Below, piece by piece: positions 6,459 to 7,330 of a stretch of DNA of 7,330 bases. This DNA comes from CAZDUS01 sp964535015 (lineage in GTDB: Bacteria; Verrucomicrobiota; Kiritimatiellia; CAIKKV01; CAITUY01). The translations under genes and the position numbers were made by a program. Under the pieces are notes generated by a model, which worked only from the letters and a program-made list of their open reading frames with translations, searched no databases and had not been told where the DNA came from. The stretch lies in the NCBI GenBank assembly GCA_964535015.1, contig CAZHRU010000111.1, forward strand, positions 1 to 7,330. Reading direction: 5' to 3'. Position 1 is the stretch's first letter, and every line of letters starts with the position of its first letter.

Positions 6459-7037
6459 GTGAAAGCAACGCAAGTTGTTGAGGGGATTCTGAAGGACAGT
6501 GCAAGGACCCTGGAGAGTCTGATTCCGATGGCCGGGCGCATTGCCGGCATCGGGGAGGAACTGGTTGCGGCCCTCAAGGCGGGCAACAAGGTCATGACGG
6601 CCGGCAACGGGGGCAGTGCGGCGGAGGCGTTGCACATGGCCGAGGAATTGGTGGGCCGGTTCAGGGGCAACCGCCGGTCGCTTCCCGCGGTGGCCCTGGT
6701 AGCGGATCCCACGGCGTTGACCTGCATTGGGAATGATTTTGGATTTGATGAGATTTTTTCGCGTCAGGTGGAGGGGTTGGCCAAATCCGGGGATGTGCTG
6801 GTGCTGTTCAGCACGAGCGGTGCCGCGGCGAATCTTCTGCGTGCCTTGGAGGCGGCCCACCGGTCCGGGGTCAGGACGTTGTGTCTGTTGGGGCGTGATG
6901 GCGGGCGGTTGGCCGGCAAGGGAACATGGGAAGTGAATGTTCCGGGCACGGCGACGGAGCGGATTCAGGAAGCGCACCAGGTGTTGTTGCACATCTTTCT
7001 CGAGATGGTGGAGAGTGCATTTCCTGCGGCGCGGTAG
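6459..7037 (+). CDS. gmhA: Sedoheptulose 7-phosphate isomerase GmhA (SIS domain)
   Basis: GmhA is a cytoplasmic SIS-domain isomerase that turns sedoheptulose 7-phosphate into glycero-manno-heptose 7-phosphate, the first step toward ADP-heptose for the LPS core or S-layer glycans. With GTG 6459 the product has 192 residues, the usual family length. The line-up with E. coli GmhA as I recall it is close: GNGGSAAEALHMAEELVGRF (about 49-68), CIGNDFGFDEIFSR (89-102), STSG (118-121), VPGTATERIQEAH (161-173) and the C-terminal LLHIF helix. His59, Glu63, Gln170 and His178 fall where E. coli has His61, Glu65, Gln172 and His180. One difference stands out: STSGAAAN replaces STSGNSAN, so the third phosphate-binding Ser (E. 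coli Ser124) is Ala. The gene starts 78 bases after the dehydrogenase and seems to have its own promoter. Other SIS phosphosugar isomerases such as DiaA-like proteins are less likely given the catalytic set. Confidence 0.9.
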   Translation: MKATQVVEGILKDSARTLESLIPMAGRIAGIGEELVAALKAGNKVMTAGNGGSAAEALHMAEELVGRFRGNRRSLPAVALVADPTALTCIGNDFGFDEIFSRQVEGLAKSGDVLVLFSTSGAAANLLRALEAAHRSGVRTLCLLGRDGGRLAGKGTWEVNVPGTATERIQEAHQVLLHIFLEMVESAFPAAR

Positions 7038-7076
7038 GAACGGCGCACAGTCCACTATTTTCTTCTGTTCCGAGCC

Positions 7077-7105
7077 TTGACCCATCATTCCCAAAATTGT
7101 ACAGT
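7077..7105 (+). promoter_or_regulatory. Sigma70-type promoter for the gene at the right edge
   Basis: TTGACC (7077-7082, five of six matches) is followed after 17 bases by TACAGT (7100-7105, four of six, with the key A2 and T6). The sequence is visibly AT-richer than its surroundings. Transcription would start near 7112, leaving a leader of about 120 bases before ATG 7236. Confidence 0.5.
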
Positions 7106-7146
7106 ATAGACGTAAGAGAGAGATGACGGTGGAGCGTGGTGTGGAG

Positions 7147-7157
7147 GCTGCGGCAGC
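7147..7157. repeat. 11-bp palindrome in leader
   Basis: GCTGC and GCAGC flank a central G in perfect dyad symmetry, downstream of the proposed promoter. It may be a weak hairpin or a protein site. The symmetry is seen; function is unknown. Confidence 0.3.
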
Positions 7158-7164
7158 GTCATCT

Positions 7165-7210
7165 GGAACTGGGGTACAGGGCGTTCCGAGAGGAACCAAA
7201 GGGCCTTTGG
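7165..7210. repeat. Overlapping inverted repeats in leader (switch-like)
   Basis: GGAAC occurs at 7165-7169 and 7192-7196, with its complement GTTCC between them at 7183-7187. The middle arm can pair with either copy, and the second pairing closes a GAGA (GNRA-type) tetraloop. The second copy overlaps a perfect 15-base odd palindrome, CCAAAGG-G-CCTTTGG, at 7196-7210. The arrangement lies between the proposed promoter and ATG 7236. Mutually exclusive hairpins could act as an attenuator, or the palindrome could be an operator. Both are inference. Confidence 0.35.
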
Positions 7211-7235
7211 ACAGGGCGATAAGGAAACCATACAG

Positions 7236-7330
7236 ATGGGTTTTAGACTATCTGAGTTCTTTGACAAAGTGGTTGCATTTCCCGCGAGACGGGTTTTGTA
7301 CCCTGCCTTGTTCGTGTATGGGCCGACATC
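7236..7330 (+). CDS. Start of an unrecognised protein, cut by the window end
   Basis: ATG 7236 opens a frame that runs to the window end (31 codons) and reads MGFRLSEFFDKVVAFPARRV, then LYPALFVYGPT. AAGGA at 7221-7225 gives a ribosome-binding site with 10-base spacing. The peptide is aromatic and hydrophobic with basic residues, like an amphipathic or membrane-proximal N-terminus, but I cannot assign a family. The promoter at 7077-7105 would serve it. A competing frame from ATG 7123 is also open to the end, but it has a purine-rich leader instead of a clear site and gives a less natural, Cys-rich peptide (CTLPCSCM). Only sequence beyond the window can decide. Confidence 0.45.
   Translation, partial: MGFRLSEFFDKVVAFPARRVLYPALFVYGPT

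Noticed and set aside
7037..7071. Possible terminator after gmhA (GGAAC paired with GTTCC)
   Set aside because: Only 5 bp with a 25-base loop, and no T-run follows; too weak to call.
7123..7330. Frame open from ATG 7123 to the window end
   Set aside because: Lacks a clear ribosome-binding site, has odd composition (AAAASSGTG, CTLPCSCM) and spans the palindromic leader. The frame from ATG 7236 reads more like protein, though this is not certain.

Overview
The window is a GC-rich, single-direction stretch of a Gram-negative (diderm) bacterial chromosome. Four complete genes on the + strand are well supported, a fifth begins at the right edge, and I see no credible gene on the - strand. LptD and a GmhA-type isomerase imply an outer membrane with lipopolysaccharide and probably a heptose-containing core. 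An archaeal-like family B DNA polymerase and a sulfoacetaldehyde-dehydrogenase-like acylating enzyme in one cluster remind me of environmental PVC-type lineages such as Kiritimatiellota. That placement is an inference from gene style only; no rRNA or other phylogenetic marker is present.

Layout: 1-464 is a leader region with two strong stem-loops (49-74 and 91-110), a dyad overlapping a perfect TTGACA box (215-244), and an open frame that runs into lptD but looks non-coding. lptD (465-2744) encodes the outer-membrane LPS translocon barrel. After 4 bases follows a family B DNA polymerase (2749-4977), whose stop overlaps the start of a CoA-acylating aldehyde dehydrogenase (4974-6380). After 78 bases, which hold a good sigma70-type promoter, comes gmhA (6459-7037), a sedoheptulose 7-phosphate isomerase. 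The last 290 bases hold a second good sigma70-type promoter, a leader rich in small palindromes, and the first 31 codons of an unrecognised protein (7236 onward).

How the genes fit together: lptD, the polymerase and the dehydrogenase are packed tightly enough to be one translationally coupled operon, yet they serve outer-membrane assembly, DNA synthesis and CoA/aldehyde metabolism. lptD and gmhA share the LPS theme: gmhA makes the first intermediate of the ADP-heptose core-sugar pathway, and LptD places finished LPS in the outer leaflet. gmhA appears able to be transcribed separately.

I found no mobile element, CRISPR array, tRNA, rRNA or defence system. The most interesting points are a shortened segment between polymerase motifs A and B, an Ala in place of a phosphate-binding Ser in GmhA, a reduced cysteine set in LptD, and the palindrome-rich leader at 7147-7210. 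None of these amounts to a demonstrably new system.
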